From assembly GCA_025504975.1 (NCBI GenBank), contig JANUWI010000001.1, forward strand, positions 3,782,001 to 3,846,000: a stretch of 64,000 nt of DNA, written 5' to 3'. The position numbers and the translations under genes were made by a program. The stretch is from Plenodomus lindquistii. Lineage: Eukaryota; Ascomycota; Dothideomycetes; Pleosporales; Leptosphaeriaceae. Shown piece by piece: positions 42,510-54,471 of the stretch. Below the pieces are notes generated by a model. It worked only from the letters and a program-made list of their open reading frames with translations, had not been told where the DNA came from and did no database searches. Every line of letters begins with the position of its first letter. Position 1 is the stretch's first letter.

Positions 42510-44111
42510 TCATTTTTCAACACGACGACTTCCCTTCGGTGGAAACCGAGCGAAGAGGAGGACAGTAAATCCCAACAAAGCCACGGCAGCGTTGCAAACA
42601 AAAGTGAGGTGCTCTTGGCCGATCTCCGCCAGGGATGCAAACACTAGTCCAAAGACTGCAATGGTTGAGAGCCTGGCAATGTTCTCTACGAGCGTCAGTC
42701 CGCTCAGGGCATCTACACGGTCGCTATCTGGTAGCATCTGTAGTATGGTGCCTTTCGATGCTGCGCCTGTACCTGCTGCGAACGGTAGCAAGACAGCGAC
42801 AATGTACATCTGCCATCCCTGGGAGACAAAGACGGCAAGGCCGGTCAAGAGTCCGTCCGCCAAGAGGCTGAAGCGAGCATAGAAGAGGTCGAATTCGAAT
42901 GTCTCTTTTTCGTCCTCCAAAGGTGGATTCGTTGCGTCCTCATTGTTCAGGGGATCCAAGACTTCCTGAACGGCAGGAGTCGGCGGAATGACATGGACGT
43001 GGACCGGAGGTTCAATGTCTACCTCCTCTTCCTTGGATCCTGCGAACCATTCTCTTCCTGCAGCAATGATACGCGGAAACAGTAGTGACAGGAACGCTCC
43101 ACGAAGCGACGAATAAAGAAAGATCAGGCCGCCGTTCTCCGACGTGCTGAACTGGAATTTGGACGTTGCGTACATCTGTAGCAACACAGGAATATATCCA
43201 GTGGCGAGAATACCAAGGAAGACGCCGATGCCGAGCGTCAAGGCTCCAAACTGAGTTCTGACGTGTCCATTTGGAACGCGCCACTTCTGAGGAGCAAAGA
43301 CTCGCAGTGGGCCAATAAATCGTGCGATTCCGGTATGAGGTTCAAGGTTCGTCTTTTGCTCATCCACGTCAGACTGGATTGTAGGCATGGAAATTGCGAT
43401 GAAAAGGAAGCATAATAGAAAGAGGCCGAGTGCCGTTTCAAAAGGCGCCACGATGCCAAATGCATCGCCAATGACGCCTCCGACGAGGAAGCCGATGGCT
43501 GAGCCCATGTACATGAAGCCCTGTAGGCGACCAAGAGCTCCGGTACGTGCTTCAGGGTCGGCCACATCAGCGACTAGGGTGTTCAAGCAGAGAACGTATC
43601 CATTGGGCCCGCCGAGTATGGTGATCATTTGTGAGCACTGTACAATGGTGATGCCAAGGTTGCTGCCTTTTTCCACGCCGATAGTCTGAGTAAGCAGTCG
43701 AACAGCAAGCCATAAAAATTGGAACATGAGCGCTCGCTTCACCCCTAGTTTCTTGATCGTCCATCTTGCGACCAGTAGATTCACAAGTCCAAATATGGTG
43801 GTGGAAGCGGCTAGCAAAGCGTAGGCACGAGCTGTACCTGCCGCAATCTCCAGAGTTGCGCAAATGTCATCTGCTGTTGGATCTGGCTTGTGGGTTTCGT
43901 AATAGGCGTCGCAGGTCATCAATCGAAAGGCGTAGAGTATTGGCACCTGTGTGATGCCAAAGGTCATGGAGACCAGAACCGCGGTAACAAACGCGCGGAA
44001 CAATACCGCACCCGCCGGTGTACCATCTCTTTCCTTGTGCTCCTCTCTGGGAAGGAGTGGAGTTGTCTCATGAGCTATTGGCGTTGCGTCCGCTTCCCTT
44101 TGAGCAGCCAT
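42510..44111 (-). CDS. Major facilitator superfamily transporter
   Basis: Single-exon frame of 533 residues from the ATG at 44,111 (MAAQREAD); an in-frame ATG seven codons upstream at 44,132 is possible but has a poorer context. The protein has about 12 membrane segments in two halves with a long cytoplasmic loop (about residues 365-410, rich in Pro/Glu). Recognisable pieces are the loop after TM2/3 (VARWTIKKLGVKRALM), the TM4-5 block with GGPNGYVLCLNTLVADV, and RTGALGRLQGFMYMGSAIGFLVGG, typical of MFS half-domain packing. The N-terminal ETTPLLPREE has an ExxxLL dileucine signal, which in fungi often sends transporters to the vacuole. The substrate is unknown. Confidence 0.85.
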   Translation of the reverse strand: MAAQREADATPIAHETTPLLPREEHKERDGTPAGAVLFRAFVTAVLVSMTFGITQVPILYAFRLMTCDAYYETHKPDPTADDICATLEIAAGTARAYALLAASTTIFGLVNLLVARWTIKKLGVKRALMFQFLWLAVRLLTQTIGVEKGSNLGITIVQCSQMITILGGPNGYVLCLNTLVADVADPEARTGALGRLQGFMYMGSAIGFLVGGVIGDAFGIVAPFETALGLFLLCFLFIAISMPTIQSDVDEQKTNLEPHTGIARFIGPLRVFAPQKWRVPNGHVRTQFGALTLGIGVFLGILATGYIPVLLQMYATSKFQFSTSENGGLIFLYSSLRGAFLSLLFPRIIAAGREWFAGSKEEEVDIEPPVHVHVIPPTPAVQEVLDPLNNEDATNPPLEDEKETFEFDLFYARFSLLADGLLTGLAVFVSQGWQMYIVAVLLPFAAGTGAASKGTILQMLPDSDRVDALSGLTLVENIARLSTIAVFGLVFASLAEIGQEHLTFVCNAAVALLGFTVLLFARFPPKGSRRVEK

Positions 44112-44744
44112 CGTGCTGCCTTCTTCGCGCAATCACAGCTGTCGTGTGTGTGGCGTGGAGGACGTTGGAGACCTCAGCATCGGCGGTAAGAAGATTCCGA
44201 TAGAATTGTTAACGGGGCTAATGGCGTTCTGCCGAGCCACCCGAGATCAGCAGTATCATCCGTCGCAGCAACTCAGGCGAAACCGCCTTTCTCAAAGTCG
44301 AATATGCCCAGAGTTGCGCACTAGAAGCTTGCGATGATAGAATTCTCGCGGACGCCACCACGTTCAGATCAGAGAGTCTACACCGTAGGTCTAAGTGGAA
44401 AAATTACATCAGGATATACGATCAGTTATGAGAGTGGCATTGTAGGTGAAATAGTGGTGACATTCATGCGTTCCAAGCATGGATAGATATCTTGCAATCA
44501 AAGTGGAGTAGCCGGTCCCATCCAACGCCGTATCGTGACATGCAAAATGGTAGACGCCGGTAATGCCCATCATGTAAATGTTCCAAAACGCCAGTACCAA
44601 TGCACCTAGGTCTAGTCCCTAGGTCTTCATGTTCGTAGCCCTCATCCTTGTCTCAAAGTTTCAGTTGAGGTCGGAGAGGTTCATGTGGCAATTGCGCGAA
44701 ACGCGCACCGCCATTGGTGATTCGTGAATCGAAGCGATGGCCGT
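44112..44744. other. Intergenic, no supported gene
   Basis: Promoter side of the MFS gene and 3' side of the small gene. A 63-codon minus frame (44,409-44,600) and short plus frames show nothing recognisable. Confidence 0.5.
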
Positions 44745-44999
44745 CTAGGCGAATTCGAAGCGCTCGTTGCAATGCGACAACTCGCGGAAGCAATGAGGGC
44801 AGAGGTCGAGGCCTTGCGACTTCAGAGCTGCTGATGCACCCTTGAGGACCTCTTGTGTTGATGTGGATGCCGTGGATCTGGCGGGGGAGGGAGCCGAAGA
44901 TGGGCCTGCAGGGGTGGAAGAAATGGAGTCTGGGTACATTGTTAGCGAGGCAAAAAGAGAGACTTTTCTCGAATTGTGCATACCCTTAAATGATGGCAT
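44745..44999 (-). CDS. Small hypothetical protein with CPxC motif
   Basis: Two exons, 44,999-44,984 and 44,929-44,745, joined across a 54-bp intron that starts GTATGC, contains GCTAAC and ends CCCAG, give 66 residues (MPSFKDSISSTPAG...). Because the intron is a multiple of three, an unspliced 84-residue version is also open, but the branch site and ends favour splicing. The middle is Ser/Thr/Pro-rich, and the C-terminus has CPHCFRELSHC, which could hold a metal ion or be a redox pair. No family is recognised. It stands alone between larger minus-strand genes. Confidence 0.5.
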   Translation of the reverse strand: MPSFKGMHNSRKVSLFASLTMYPDSISSTPAGPSSAPSPARSTASTSTQEVLKGASAALKSQGLDLCPHCFRELSHCNERFEFA

Positions 45000-46031
45000 T
45001 ATGAGTATGTGATAAGACGACTTATAGATATTGATTGAGAAGTGTGGGATGCTATTTCTTGGTTTGTCAGTGTCAAGATTGTAAGTGACTTGATGAATGC
45101 AGTGCAGCAGCCTATTCCAGTGTTATATATCGTCCTCGCCTTCCTTGCCATGTGACAACATATTACAATCAACTTGGAATCTGAAAACCCTTCTCAAACA
45201 TCATCCCGACATCTTCCTAGCTTTGCTCAACTGACATGACGATAATGTGGCGCCGCTCTCGCCTCACGGCGCTGAGTGGAGTGATGCTAACGCGGCGGCC
45301 CACTTTTAGCCGCTAGCATCTGGCGAGATTTTCAGGGCCCATGCTTCCATGCTTCTCATTGTCTCCGCTTCGTCGTCATTGTTATGACATGTGATGGTGG
45401 TGAAGTCGTTCTTTCATAGCCTTTATGCTCCTTGTCGTCTTCAGCAACCAATCCTATGCTGTTTTGAAATGATTCGATTGATGCAGATTTCAGCCGTTTG
45501 CCATGCGCGTTGACAATCCAATCTGATACCCGCAGAGTACGATGTCACTGAGGCGGTCGGAGCCTCATCGGGCATGCACAGGGATGTCTGATTCGCATTG
45601 CGTCACCGCATTCCTTACCCCCCAGTGTTTGAAGGTCGACTCACGGATCGGACGTCCCCGCCGTCAACGTGAAGCCTCGCCTCAAACGTACCAGCTATGG
45701 TGCATGTTCGCCTGAGACACATGACAGCGGCTTCTTCGTCAAGTTCTAACATGATTCAACGTCTTGAGAGTAGATTGTCATAGGTACGGTATGCTGGCTA
45801 GCAGCACCTTCACTGTCATGGGCTTGACAATGCATAGAGTAGGAAGGCCCGTGATATGTCTCATATCTTGTGTTAAGATAAGCCAAGTGTTTGCCTACAG
45901 TATGCTACTCTTCTCATCGCGTCGAAGCTAACATTATATCGCGTTACCCATGGTTTCACAAGAAATCCCCCTCCGCCCCCCCAAAAAAAAACTGAAAGCA
46001 TGGCCCATATCAGCTGACACCCTCTCCACCA
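45000..46031. other. Intergenic, no supported gene
   Basis: About 1 kb without a plausible frame. It contains the promoter of the small gene and the 3' flank of the hydrolase. A plus frame at 45,950-46,240 is the opposite strand of the hydrolase C-terminus. Confidence 0.55.
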
Positions 46032-47003
46032 TCACCCCAGAAATCCACCCTGTCTCATCCACGCCTCCGCCATCTCCGTCCACTTTTCCACCGGCTTCCC
46101 CACAGTATCGATGCCAAATCCATGCGGCGCATCTCCAAACACATGTAATTCAACTTGTCCTCCAGCCTTGCCCACTCCCTCAGCTAATCGATACGCGTTC
46201 ACGACCGGTACCACGGGATCATTTCCAGCATATACAATGAATGTCGGCGGTGCAGGAGCGACGAGCTGAACATCTGGCTGTACCGTATCGTAGAGTGCTT
46301 GTTTCTCCGCCGGCGGTAGCGGTGGTTTATCAGGTATAATTTGTCGACCGACTGCATTCGTGGAAATAGGCGCATAGCCTATGACTGCAAAAGGAATCTT
46401 CGGAAGCGCTACATTCAACGATGAAGTCGCTGGTACACGTTCCGTCCAAGACGACGGATAAGCAGCGAGTAAGCTCGCCGCAAGATGGCCCCCGGAACTC
46501 AAGCCGCATAGAGCCACGCCATGCTTTGCGAATCCTTTTTCTTCGATGAGTCGAAGTGCGCGTCTCGCGTCGTCAATGGGTGCTTGTGCGCCTGTCTCCG
46601 CGTTGGGGAAACGGTGTATGAGCACGAAAGCGTAGAAACCTAGGTTGTTGAGCCATTTAGCAACTTGAATGCCCTCACGGCCCACCATGAGCTCTACATA
46701 GCCACCGCCTGCTGTAATCAGAACTGCTCGGCGATGTGCGTTTGGGGATGATGGTTCGTAGCCGAACAGCCATGGTCTGGTGACGCTGGAGGCGACGGCT
46801 TTGTCGAGACCTGAGGGTGTCTTGAGAGTGAATGCTCCGTCGATGAACTCGTCGTCCCAAAGTGGGAAGGAAATCGTGGAACCGAGATGGGTGGAAGAGG
46901 ACATGGTTTTGCTATGGTCGAGGTTCGTGATGCTCAAGGCGGGATGGTGATATGTAATGTGCATTGTTAGACTCGCGGCATCATTGGCCCGAATGACCGA
47001 CAA
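46032..47003 (-). CDS. Alpha/beta hydrolase (hormone-sensitive lipase-like fold)
   Basis: Single-exon frame of up to 323 residues from 47,003; a second in-frame ATG at residue 34 (MSSSTHLG) is an equally good start. The catalytic triad is visible: nucleophile Ser169 in GLSSGGHLA (GxSxG), Asp262 in YAGNDPVV and His294 in DAPHGFG. The oxyanion region is TAGGGYVE (97-104), lacking the usual His of HGGG. This arrangement is that of the BD-FAE/acetyl-esterase branch of alpha/beta hydrolases, which cleave small esters. There is no signal peptide, so it is probably cytosolic. Substrate unknown. Confidence 0.85.
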   Translation of the reverse strand: MSVIRANDAASLTMHITYHHPALSITNLDHSKTMSSSTHLGSTISFPLWDDEFIDGAFTLKTPSGLDKAVASSVTRPWLFGYEPSSPNAHRRAVLITAGGGYVELMVGREGIQVAKWLNNLGFYAFVLIHRFPNAETGAQAPIDDARRALRLIEEKGFAKHGVALCGLSSGGHLAASLLAAYPSSWTERVPATSSLNVALPKIPFAVIGYAPISTNAVGRQIIPDKPPLPPAEKQALYDTVQPDVQLVAPAPPTFIVYAGNDPVVPVVNAYRLAEGVGKAGGQVELHVFGDAPHGFGIDTVGKPVEKWTEMAEAWMRQGGFLG

Positions 47004-47189
47004 GAGTGGATCTCGCTTGTATCACATGGTTCAATTGATGATCGTAGATTCAAGGTCTATTATGTGGTGACACATCTATCATGGTTTTTCTAAAGGCGTT
47101 AGGAACGATTCATAGACGCATAGACGTCCGCGCGAGGCTCTCATAAGGATAATATGCAGCAGTTTGTCATGACGTTTGTTTCTCGACCA

Positions 47190-49404
47190 TCAGTACAACG
47201 ACCTTCGCTTCAATTTGGTTCTAAAGGATGTTAGCCTGCGCGCTCTTGTATGATATGATCGTTCGTGCTTACTGTACATTGGTCCCCCAGCTCTTATGTT
47301 TGGCCGTCTTGACCTCCTTGCTAGCTGCCGTTTGCGGTCTCTCGTCCTTCGTGGCTGGGGTGGCGTAATATCGCATACTGTTCCTTCTGGATCTTGGAGA
47401 TCGCATCTTTTCTGGTACTGGGGCTGTTGCTGGTGCTGGTTTCCTAGTCACTGGTGCTATTGGGGTAGCAGGTACTGACGAGGCAGCTGTAGCTGTGGAC
47501 GGGCGGGACAGGGCGGAGGGTGTCATTGAAGAGAGAGCGTTCTTCATCCTTGCCCGATCAAACTGCTTGACCTTGGCTTCCTTGATAGCATCTGCAGCAG
47601 GTTCTTCTTGATCGTCTTTGCGCGTAATCTTCTTCATCATATCCCTCAGTCCCAGACTCGTTCTCCTAACGGACTTGACTTCACGTTCCTGCACTGCGGG
47701 CTCGTCACTCGACACCATGTTGCTCAATGCCGAGGGTCTGGTCGGTGTACTTGCACTCTGTGCTCGCCCGCGTGAGGTGGATTCCGTGGCAAAAGGCATA
47801 GGCGGCAATGCCTCTACCGGTGCGATGGTGGGTGCATCTGGTGATCTTATTAGTCCTGGACTCGACTCTTGGATCAGCGTCGCACCACTTGACCGAGCTG
47901 AGTCAGGATCTGCCGATGTGATGCGCGGACGCGTAGGCTGCGAGGCTTGTTGTTCGCGCTCAGCCATAAGTTGGGACTTCGAACGCTCCAACTCGGAAAC
48001 GGTCTGTTTCAGAGTCTCTATTTCCTCCTGGTCCTCGGTGTGGAATCGAATCGCTGCATCAATTTCCCGTCTCAAGCGCCCCACGTAGCGGTCGACATCA
48101 GACATCGACTGCGTTTGTTGTCGGATTTCTTCGTCCTTGGCTGCGATCATATCTTGTGCATCCCTCAATTCGGCTTCCATGCGCTGCAGATGCACTTGAT
48201 GAGCCATATTACGCCGTTCACTCTCCAGCTCATGTTTCTTTGCTTGCTCAAACCTGACTTGGTCCCGGAGTGCTTCACTCTCCTGTGCAGCCGAAAACAG
48301 CCTGGCGTTCGCGTCGCGTAGTCTCTTCTCGAGCATTATCACCTTGTTATTGAGGTCGGAGTTATCCTTCTGCGCTGCATCGAACATGGCTTCCAGCTCG
48401 CCTCGATCATGCTCCGCAATAGTTGGTAGCCGCCCAGAATCTGCCGAGTTGCCCTCCTGATGAACTTTCTCCATTGTTTCGCCCCGTACGTCCTCAAGCT
48501 GTTCGCGGGTTTTTGTGTGCCGGTCTCGCTCCTCTTTCAGTGCGGCTTGAATTTTCTTGGTAATGTCCCAAGCGCGTTGCAGCTCCGCCTGTTGATTCAC
48601 AACAGCTTCCGCTGATCGCTTTGCAACGGCCAATTCATCCTGGAGTTGCAAGATGATGGCGTCCTTTTCGTCTTCGGCCTCCAGAGACGTTCGCCCCTTC
48701 TTTACTTTCAACAATCTCACCTCGAGAGCATGATCGCCGTCGTCTTTTTCTTGAGGCGCACCTCCAGATAACTCCATGACTGCGACTCGATCTCTCAGCA
48801 TCCTCAGTTGTTCCTCCTTGACTTCAAGCGTCGCCCTATGCTGCCTTTCCATCTCCTCAAGCTGGGCGTCGCGCTGATTGAGATTTTTCTCCCGCTGTTC
48901 ATTAATTTTCCGCAGGGCAAAGAGTTCGATGTCTTTTCGATAAACGATAGCCTGATGGTCACGACCAAGAGCTTGCTTGACGGTCTTCAGCTCTTCGCGG
49001 ACGCCAGTGTACTCGGCAAAGGTTTCGTTGAGTGCTTCGCGCGCGTCCTTCAGCCCTTCTTTTGCGACCCGCAACTGCGACTCCCTAGCTCGATTCGTCG
49101 TCTTCGCCTCAGTAAGTGTGCGCTGGAGTCGTAGAATTTCTCTGTCCTTGGAATCAGACACGGCGCGACTCGTATCATCTACCCTTGGCAAAGGGGCAAC
49201 ACTCGGCCCTGGATCATCTTGCTGAACAATCGTCGTTTTAGATTGGAGCGCGGAGAACAAATTGATCGGTTCGTAGCGCGAATTGGAACGCATAGGGATC
49301 CGTGGAGTTTCGACAGCCGATGGGGCCTGATTTGGACGTTCTGATTCGACTCCTGGTGTGGCGTTTTTAGTCTCTAGGCCCAAAGTGCGCTGAAACATTG
49401 CCAA
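47190..49404 (-). CDS. Large coiled-coil protein
   Basis: Exon 1 is 49,404-47,273 and encodes about 710 residues. A stop follows directly if unspliced (TAA ending at 47,269). A good 52-bp intron (GTAAGC, GCTAAC, TTTAG; 47,272-47,221) would replace that stop and add nine codons ending QTKLKRRSLY at 47,190; I prefer this form. Residues ~85-500 are nearly continuous heptad coiled coil rich in Glu, Lys, Gln and Arg. The last 200 are Ser/Pro/Thr/Arg-rich and disordered, with a basic SPRSRRNSMRYYATP patch. No catalytic domain is seen. Such proteins act as cytoskeletal or septal scaffolds in fungi, but I cannot assign one. Confidence 0.75.
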
Positions 49405-49977
49405 CTAAGCCCCCAGAAGTTAACCTGAATAACTCGATGCGCAAATAGCTGAGCGCAACCGTTCCTTCACGCCTTTCGTGATTAGAGTCACTTTTTCCGG
49501 GCGGGCCAGGAAGAGATATCGCTGCAGAGTATCTACAGTTGATCGTCAGCTAAATGTGCGTCACCTCATGTATTCTTGAGCATATGTGCGGCATACTCAC
49601 TACTCGCAGAGAATGCACACACACACACAGTGAAAATGGGTGACGATCGGTCCAGGAATGGGAAGCTCCAAATGGTGATCAGGTTATCACGCTTGAAGTG
49701 TCGGAAAAAACTGAAGTTGCAAAGTTCGTTGGAATTAAGGTTGCTACAATGATGCGCTTATGCAAGAAATGCAAGATAAGGTTGTTGTGACGCGGTCGGA
49801 AGAGAAACGGTCATCAAGTACAGAAAACAATGCATGAGGAAAGAAATAGAAAATGACGTGAGGAGAAGAAATGGCCCGACATTGCGCATAATGCTGCCGT
49901 GAAAAGGATATCGCAGCCAGGACAACGGTCACGACTACAAGGATAGATGTCAGTTGGGCTGCGACGACCCCGCATGA
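49405..49977. other. Intergenic between coiled-coil gene and protease
   Basis: No supported gene. It contains a CA run (about 49,616-49,628) and the promoter side of the coiled-coil gene. A 62-codon minus frame (49,744-49,932) has no features. Confidence 0.55.
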
Positions 49978-52877
49978 TCAGATCTCAAAATGCACGAAGC
50001 CCTCGACCAACCCATCACTAATCTTGGATGGAATTGCCCACACTGGCAGATAATGCTGAACTTCGTCAAAGGCAGGGATTTCGCCTGCATTCGCGTCTGA
50101 CCACAGACAGAGGACTTTTCCAGAGAGCCTTGGATGTTGCTTAGCGTCCCAGGATATGCTGACATTCCAGGGTTGGGACCATTCGCGATGCCAAAGTCGT
50201 GCCTCCCGGGATCCCATGGGACCAACGGGGTCGAAGCGGGGATCTGAAACGCCGCCGACAACGGCTAGATCAAGGATCGGCATGTCGAATAAGATGCGAC
50301 AAGCTCGGGTATTCTGCCCAGCGACACGAATGGTCGCCCTATTGGTCGCCTTGTTTGTACTGTTGTCTCTGGCGATCTGGTAATCGATCCACTCTGTGGT
50401 GCGAGTTTTGTTACTGAATCGCGAAGCATGTTGGACGACATGCGGAGCGAGACCCTCCCATGCACACGTTATCAATTCTTTGCGCGTGACAACGTCGGGT
50501 GTGCTACATTTCACACCTGTTCCTTGTGCACTTGGGATATTGCCAACAACGTTCTGCACGTATCCGTCCAATCCGGTCAGAGAGACAGTGTTGACGCCCG
50601 TCTCACAGTCGACTCGTTGAACGAAGTACACCTTGAGCCTGTGTTCCCTGCTGAACGGAAAGGCAACAAGATTGTAAATAACTGTCGCAATGCAAACCAA
50701 AAACAAGAAGGTCGGGACATGATGGGTAAAGCGATGAATGAAAGGTCCTGTAGGCGCGACAAGCAGGACGCTCAGCGCAGCAAAGCAGAGGTAGATGAAG
50801 AGAGGCGAATTGCCATCCGATGGCGTTTGGTAAAGGCCCGACGTCAGCAATAATCCGATTTGTCCAACCAGGATAACAATGATGGGCGCAAGCAGTAGGA
50901 ATTGCACGATCCAGAGCCAGCTTGGCAGTTTTCCACTCCACTCTTGCTCTCCGGGATAAGGTGGCTTCAGGTCAAATTGACGGTGCCCTGATTCTTGGTC
51001 ATCGAGCCCCTCATTCTCCTCGTCGCGTCTGCCGCGCGCAAAAGTGCGTCGATTGCCGCTCAACAGGGAAGTCGTCTCGGTAGCCTCTTCTTCGGCTTCG
51101 GTGGGCCGGTTGAGCGACGATGATGCCGTGCCCGACCGGTTACCAGGCTCGCGGACGCCATCGGGTCCAAAATGCCGTGCGTACCCGGATTTCGATGGAG
51201 CGAAAAACAGTTCCAGAAAAGACAAGGCCAGTGCAAAAAAGACCGCCGCGAAGTAGAACAACGCTGGGTAGCCAGCGGCAAGTTGATAGTTGTTTGCGAG
51301 AAGTGTGACGAAGGCGAGGAGGAAAAAGGAGCCGATGAACAGCCAGATGAGCGTGTACATGCGCTGGAGTGAAGAGGGGCGTGTAGCATCAGCTCCGCGA
51401 GAAAAGAACCAGGCAAATGCGAACCACGCAGAAAGCATCATGCTGTCAACATGTCAGCAGCAGAGCAGAGGGTATCATCCAGTAGTACTAACCTCCACAC
51501 AGCGAAAGGGCTGCTGTAGATAATGTATGGATTCACGCGGACGACCAGATATGCAAGACCAACGACAATAGCGGTAGGAATGGCAAAGATGACTGGAAAG
51601 CGAAAGAAGCCCCTCCAGCCGTAGAGATGTACAGGGTTATCATCTTCCGACGAGTATACGTACGCTTTCCGTGCGAAAAGATAGTTTTTGTCAGCCTTAG
51701 AAAGGCCAAAAGTCAAACCAATCAACGCCAGTGGTGCGACGACAAGTAACGTGACACAAAGGGCAAAGAATGTATGTAGCTGGAAGACGACAAAGGCCTT
51801 GCCGAAAATGTCGAACCACACCGCGTCTGAACCAGGCGGTGATACACTGTCATCGTAGGGATCACGCTCCGGTGTGGCAAATGTGTCACTAGTATCCGCT
51901 GCCAGCCCTGCAGTTGAGGCAATAGCAGCAGACATCATGTGCCATACTGAGCTGAGCGAAGTCTCGCGGGTTGAGTCTTCAATGGTGTGGTATCTTGCTC
52001 GAGGTTCCATAAACGCGATGTCGAGACCACGAAGGCCTAGCTCGCCGAAAAAGACCTTGTAATCAGTCTCGCTTCGAATGAGGCCCTTTTTGAAGCCATC
52101 ACTACTGACCACTGTACCAAAGGGGCTTTTGGACTTGCCATAGAATCGAGTAATCTCTGTATCTGTGCTTCGGAATAGTGTAGCACGGCCACCGGCTCCG
52201 GCACCCTCGAGGTTGACAAAGGTATGCGGAACCTGGGATATGTTGCTGCGCATGAAAGCCTTGGCTCCGTTCAGGAAGTCTTCTTCACCATTGTTCAAGA
52301 GGAGAATCACAGTTCGCTTGGGCCAATTTAAGGACTCGGTAAGATAAGAGAGAAGCTGCAACACAGTGACGACGCCGACACCATCGTCCGTGGCACCGTA
52401 GCCGCTGCTGACAGAGTCGTAATGCGCATTGACTAGAACACCTCCATTGTCGGGGCTGCGACTGGCGCCATCAAATGACTCGTCGTCTTCGGATCCACGG
52501 ATGGCAACAATGATGTTTGTGCCCTCAAAATAGACTGTGGTGGCACCAGAGGAGAACGTTGCGTTGGAGATTGAGTCGTCGAGGATTTCCACCTTGTCGC
52601 TGCCCAGGTTCTTTGATGCGACAATATCCCTCACACGTGACAGCAGGTATGCGCGCACATTGTCATTGGCATGGCTGTTGTATGGGTGGAACTGACGGGT
52701 AATGTGCTCGAGGTCAGACCAAGCTTCAGTCAAATTGGTGCCTTGAGGCGGCTTGGAAGGATATCCAGGCACCGTCAGATGGGTAACAAGCAAGGCGGCA
52801 AAGAGAGCTAGATATGTGAGGCTGATGAAGAAGGTGACTGGGCCAGGCGTGAATGAGAAGGGATTGTAGCGGGCCAT
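49978..52877 (-). CDS. PFF1: Vacuolar membrane M28 metalloprotease
   Basis: Two exons, 52,877-51,493 and 51,442-49,978, with a 50-bp intron (GTTAGT...GACAG) joined in phase 2, give 949 residues, the usual size for fungal Pff1. The start MARYNPFSFTPGP is the family's conserved beginning; an ATG 20 codons upstream is less likely. TM1 is at about residues 14-35. The M28 domain (about 115-330) shows its zinc-site residues His152 and Asp164 (NAHYDSVSSGYGATDD), Glu198/Glu199 (NNGEEDF), Glu224 (NLEGAG) and His297 (RYHTIED). Eight or so further membrane segments follow, then a lumenal C-terminal domain. The yeast relative is a vacuolar-membrane protease. All catalytic residues are present, so it should be active. 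Confidence 0.92.
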
Positions 52878-53193
52878 CGAAGAGGCGCAGATGGTTGTTC
52901 TCGAAGGCGACAGAGCCTGTAGAGACGATGCTGCCACAGGATGAGGCAGGAGAGTCGTTGGGCGTGGTTGGACTGTTGATGGCTGCGGGGGGGCATCTCG
53001 TGCATAACTAGACTAGACTAGAGTATGCAGCATGGCCATAGCTTCCCCAGAGCTCTGACCAACGAGGAAGGCGCGGGCTGCCCATGACGACAACACAGCA
53101 TTTTGCATACTCACCCACCTTCACCTTCATCTTCACCACCACCACCACAGCGCACGACTGCGCCGTGTCATCCATCGTGACAGCGAGCCAGCA
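52878..53193. promoter_or_regulatory. Short divergent promoter region
   Basis: 316 bp separate the protease start (minus) from the start of the next gene (plus). The region contains CA-rich trinucleotide runs (CACCACCACCACCACA near 53,134). It presumably serves both genes. Confidence 0.5.
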
Positions 53194-53730
53194 ATGGATG
53201 CAAACGGAACGGGAGACTCTCTTCCCCTCTTGACGCCTGATCCGATTGCTTATTCTGGTTGCTGCCTCGCCCTGAGCAAACCCCTTGTCGACTATGTCAG
53301 CACGCTTCTACCTCCACCTCCCTCCTTTGCCCTCTCCATTGGCAGTGGTTTTGGCCTACTCGAGGCTCACCTTGCTACTGGAGCCTATAATGTGTATGTC
53401 GTAGGCGTCGAAGTCGCACCCAGTTCGAATGTCTACCTATGCGAGCAACACCATCGCGTCGTCAGCGGTTCACGATTCCTGGATCCACTAGCAGCCAAGG
53501 CGACGGCGTGGCTCTTCATATACCCACGACGTGTAGGCCTTGTGCATGAATACCTACTGGAATATGGTGGCTTGGCCGTAGATACCGTCATCTGGGCGGG
53601 GCCAAAGGCTGATTGGGATGATTACAAAGACTGTTTTACGGTAAGCTGGGAAGTCGATGTCCACAGCGCCGATGAGATTGGCGGAAGAGCTTGGGAACTT
53701 GTTGCCATCGCCAAAAAGGCTCGCGCGTGA
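53194..53730 (+). CDS. Conserved-looking hypothetical protein, Rossmann/methyltransferase-like
   Basis: Single-exon frame of 178 residues starting MDANGTGDSLPLLTPD. Residues 45-65 (FALSIGSGFGLLEAHLATG) resemble the glycine-rich SAM-binding loop of class I methyltransferases. A VYVVGVEVAP strand follows, as in motif II. The later part (LAVDTVIWAGPKADWDDY) fits a further strand of that fold. The protein is shorter than a full methyltransferase and shows no clear catalytic motif, so activity is uncertain. It shares its promoter region with the M28 protease gene. Confidence 0.65.
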   Translation: MDANGTGDSLPLLTPDPIAYSGCCLALSKPLVDYVSTLLPPPPSFALSIGSGFGLLEAHLATGAYNVYVVGVEVAPSSNVYLCEQHHRVVSGSRFLDPLAAKATAWLFIYPRRVGLVHEYLLEYGGLAVDTVIWAGPKADWDDYKDCFTVSWEVDVHSADEIGGRAWELVAIAKKARA

Positions 53731-54471
53731 CATCACTGCAAAAAACACGACACGACACCTTGCAAAACCGTCGTCTACCCTGAGAGCTGCATGGTAGGCA
53801 GGCCTGTGCACTGAACGTTCGATAACGGTTGACTGGCAGACCGCCCGTGCATCCTGGAGTGGATGTAGCAAAAGTGTGAATTAACGTGATGCCATTACAC
53901 GCAGCTGACTTTTGCAAACGGCCAATCTCCGCTAAAATTTCGTGCGTGCAACTTGCAAACAGCAACACATCTGCTGTCTTCTTCACTTCCTACGCGTCCT
54001 CGCTGCCCGCCTTGTTGCTACTAAACAGCGTCAATCCGTAGAGAAGACGTTTTCTTTGTTCGATTGTTCGTCTCCTCATACTCCCATAATCCATTGTCTT
54101 CCCCAAAGAGCGTCATTGTTGCAGCCACAGTAACAACAACAGCATTGTGGTCCTGGCGCATTGGCAACCTTTCACAGCCACTCTCCGTTTGTTCTCGGTG
54201 CGAGCCGACTGGGTCTTGTTCGTGCTACTACATCACCCCACCCACGTCCCTCCAGGCGACTTGCAAAACAACAACACCAAAGCTTGAACACACCATCTTC
54301 TACTAAAAGCGTGTGCGACTTTTTCGCCTACAATCCAACCCCGATACAAGTCACCCGCCAACACTCACACCATAACCACCGTTCGACAACCACAATCGCG
54401 CCATACTCAGCCATTTTGACGCCGCCTGGCGCCCCCCACACTACCAGCCACAAGTTTGATTGCTCCTCCTA
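53731..54471. other. Intergenic, 5' region of the large membrane protein gene
   Basis: About 740 bp with many CA/AC and CCA runs, typical of a fungal 5' UTR and promoter. Overlapping short frames have no family features. I see no RNA gene. Confidence 0.55.
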
